5,546 nt of DNA from Deltaproteobacteria bacterium. GTDB taxonomy: Bacteria; Myxococcota_A; UBA9160; JAFDET01. The position numbers were made by a program, and so were the translations under genes. A model generated the notes under the pieces. That model saw nothing but the letters and a program-made list of their open reading frames with translations, had not been told where the DNA came from and made no database searches. This document shows positions 5,546 through 5,546 of the stretch, piece by piece. Location of the stretch: assembly GCA_019310195.1 (NCBI GenBank), contig JAFDET010000228.1, forward strand, positions 1 through 5,546. The letters are read 5' to 3'. Each line of letters starts with the position of its first letter. The first letter of the stretch is position 1.

Positions 5546-5546
5546 C

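Noticed and set aside
1..5546. tRNA or rRNA genes, CRISPR arrays, insertion sequences, defence or toxin-antitoxin systems
   Set aside because: No cloverleaf, regularly spaced repeats, terminal inverted repeats, transposase motifs or paired small ORFs were seen by eye on either strand.

Overview
The window is very GC-rich with strong G/C preference at third codon positions. It reads as a compact chromosomal housekeeping block, all on the + strand. The order tRNA nucleotidyltransferase - scpA - scpB - rluB-type pseudouridine synthase resembles arrangements in Deltaproteobacteria-like lineages (Myxococcota, Desulfobacterota, Binatota and relatives). This assignment is inferred from gene order and composition; no rRNA or marker phylogeny is available here.

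Layout: bases 1-431 hold the 3' end of a tRNA nucleotidyltransferase / poly(A) polymerase-family gene. After an 80-base leader with a possible weak promoter and a strong Shine-Dalgarno come scpA (512-1348), scpB (1356-2030), an RsuA/RluB-family pseudouridine synthase (best start a CTG at 2027, ending 2773) and a MatB/ACSF3-like acyl-CoA synthetase (2770-4254). These four are packed with a 7-base gap and two 4-base stop/start overlaps (CTGA, GTGA), so they look like one translationally coupled operon. ScpA and ScpB are the kleisin and winged-helix partners of the SMC condensin; the pseudouridine synthase modifies rRNA; the last gene activates a carboxylic acid, perhaps malonate, to its CoA thioester.

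A 132-base intergenic region follows, containing an AT-rich island with a well-spaced sigma70-like promoter. It drives a separate gene (4387-5292) for an exported protein of unknown function: signal peptide, two cysteines, a Gln/Pro/Ala-rich linker, a C-terminal domain and a proline-rich tail. The last 254 bases hold no confidently called gene, only an open frame without a good start.

I found no mobile element, CRISPR array, tRNA/rRNA gene or defence system, and no strong evidence of a new multi-gene system. The items most worth a second look are the CTG start of the pseudouridine synthase, the unrecognised exported protein with its promoter, and the coupling of an acyl-CoA synthetase to a condensin/rRNA-modification operon.
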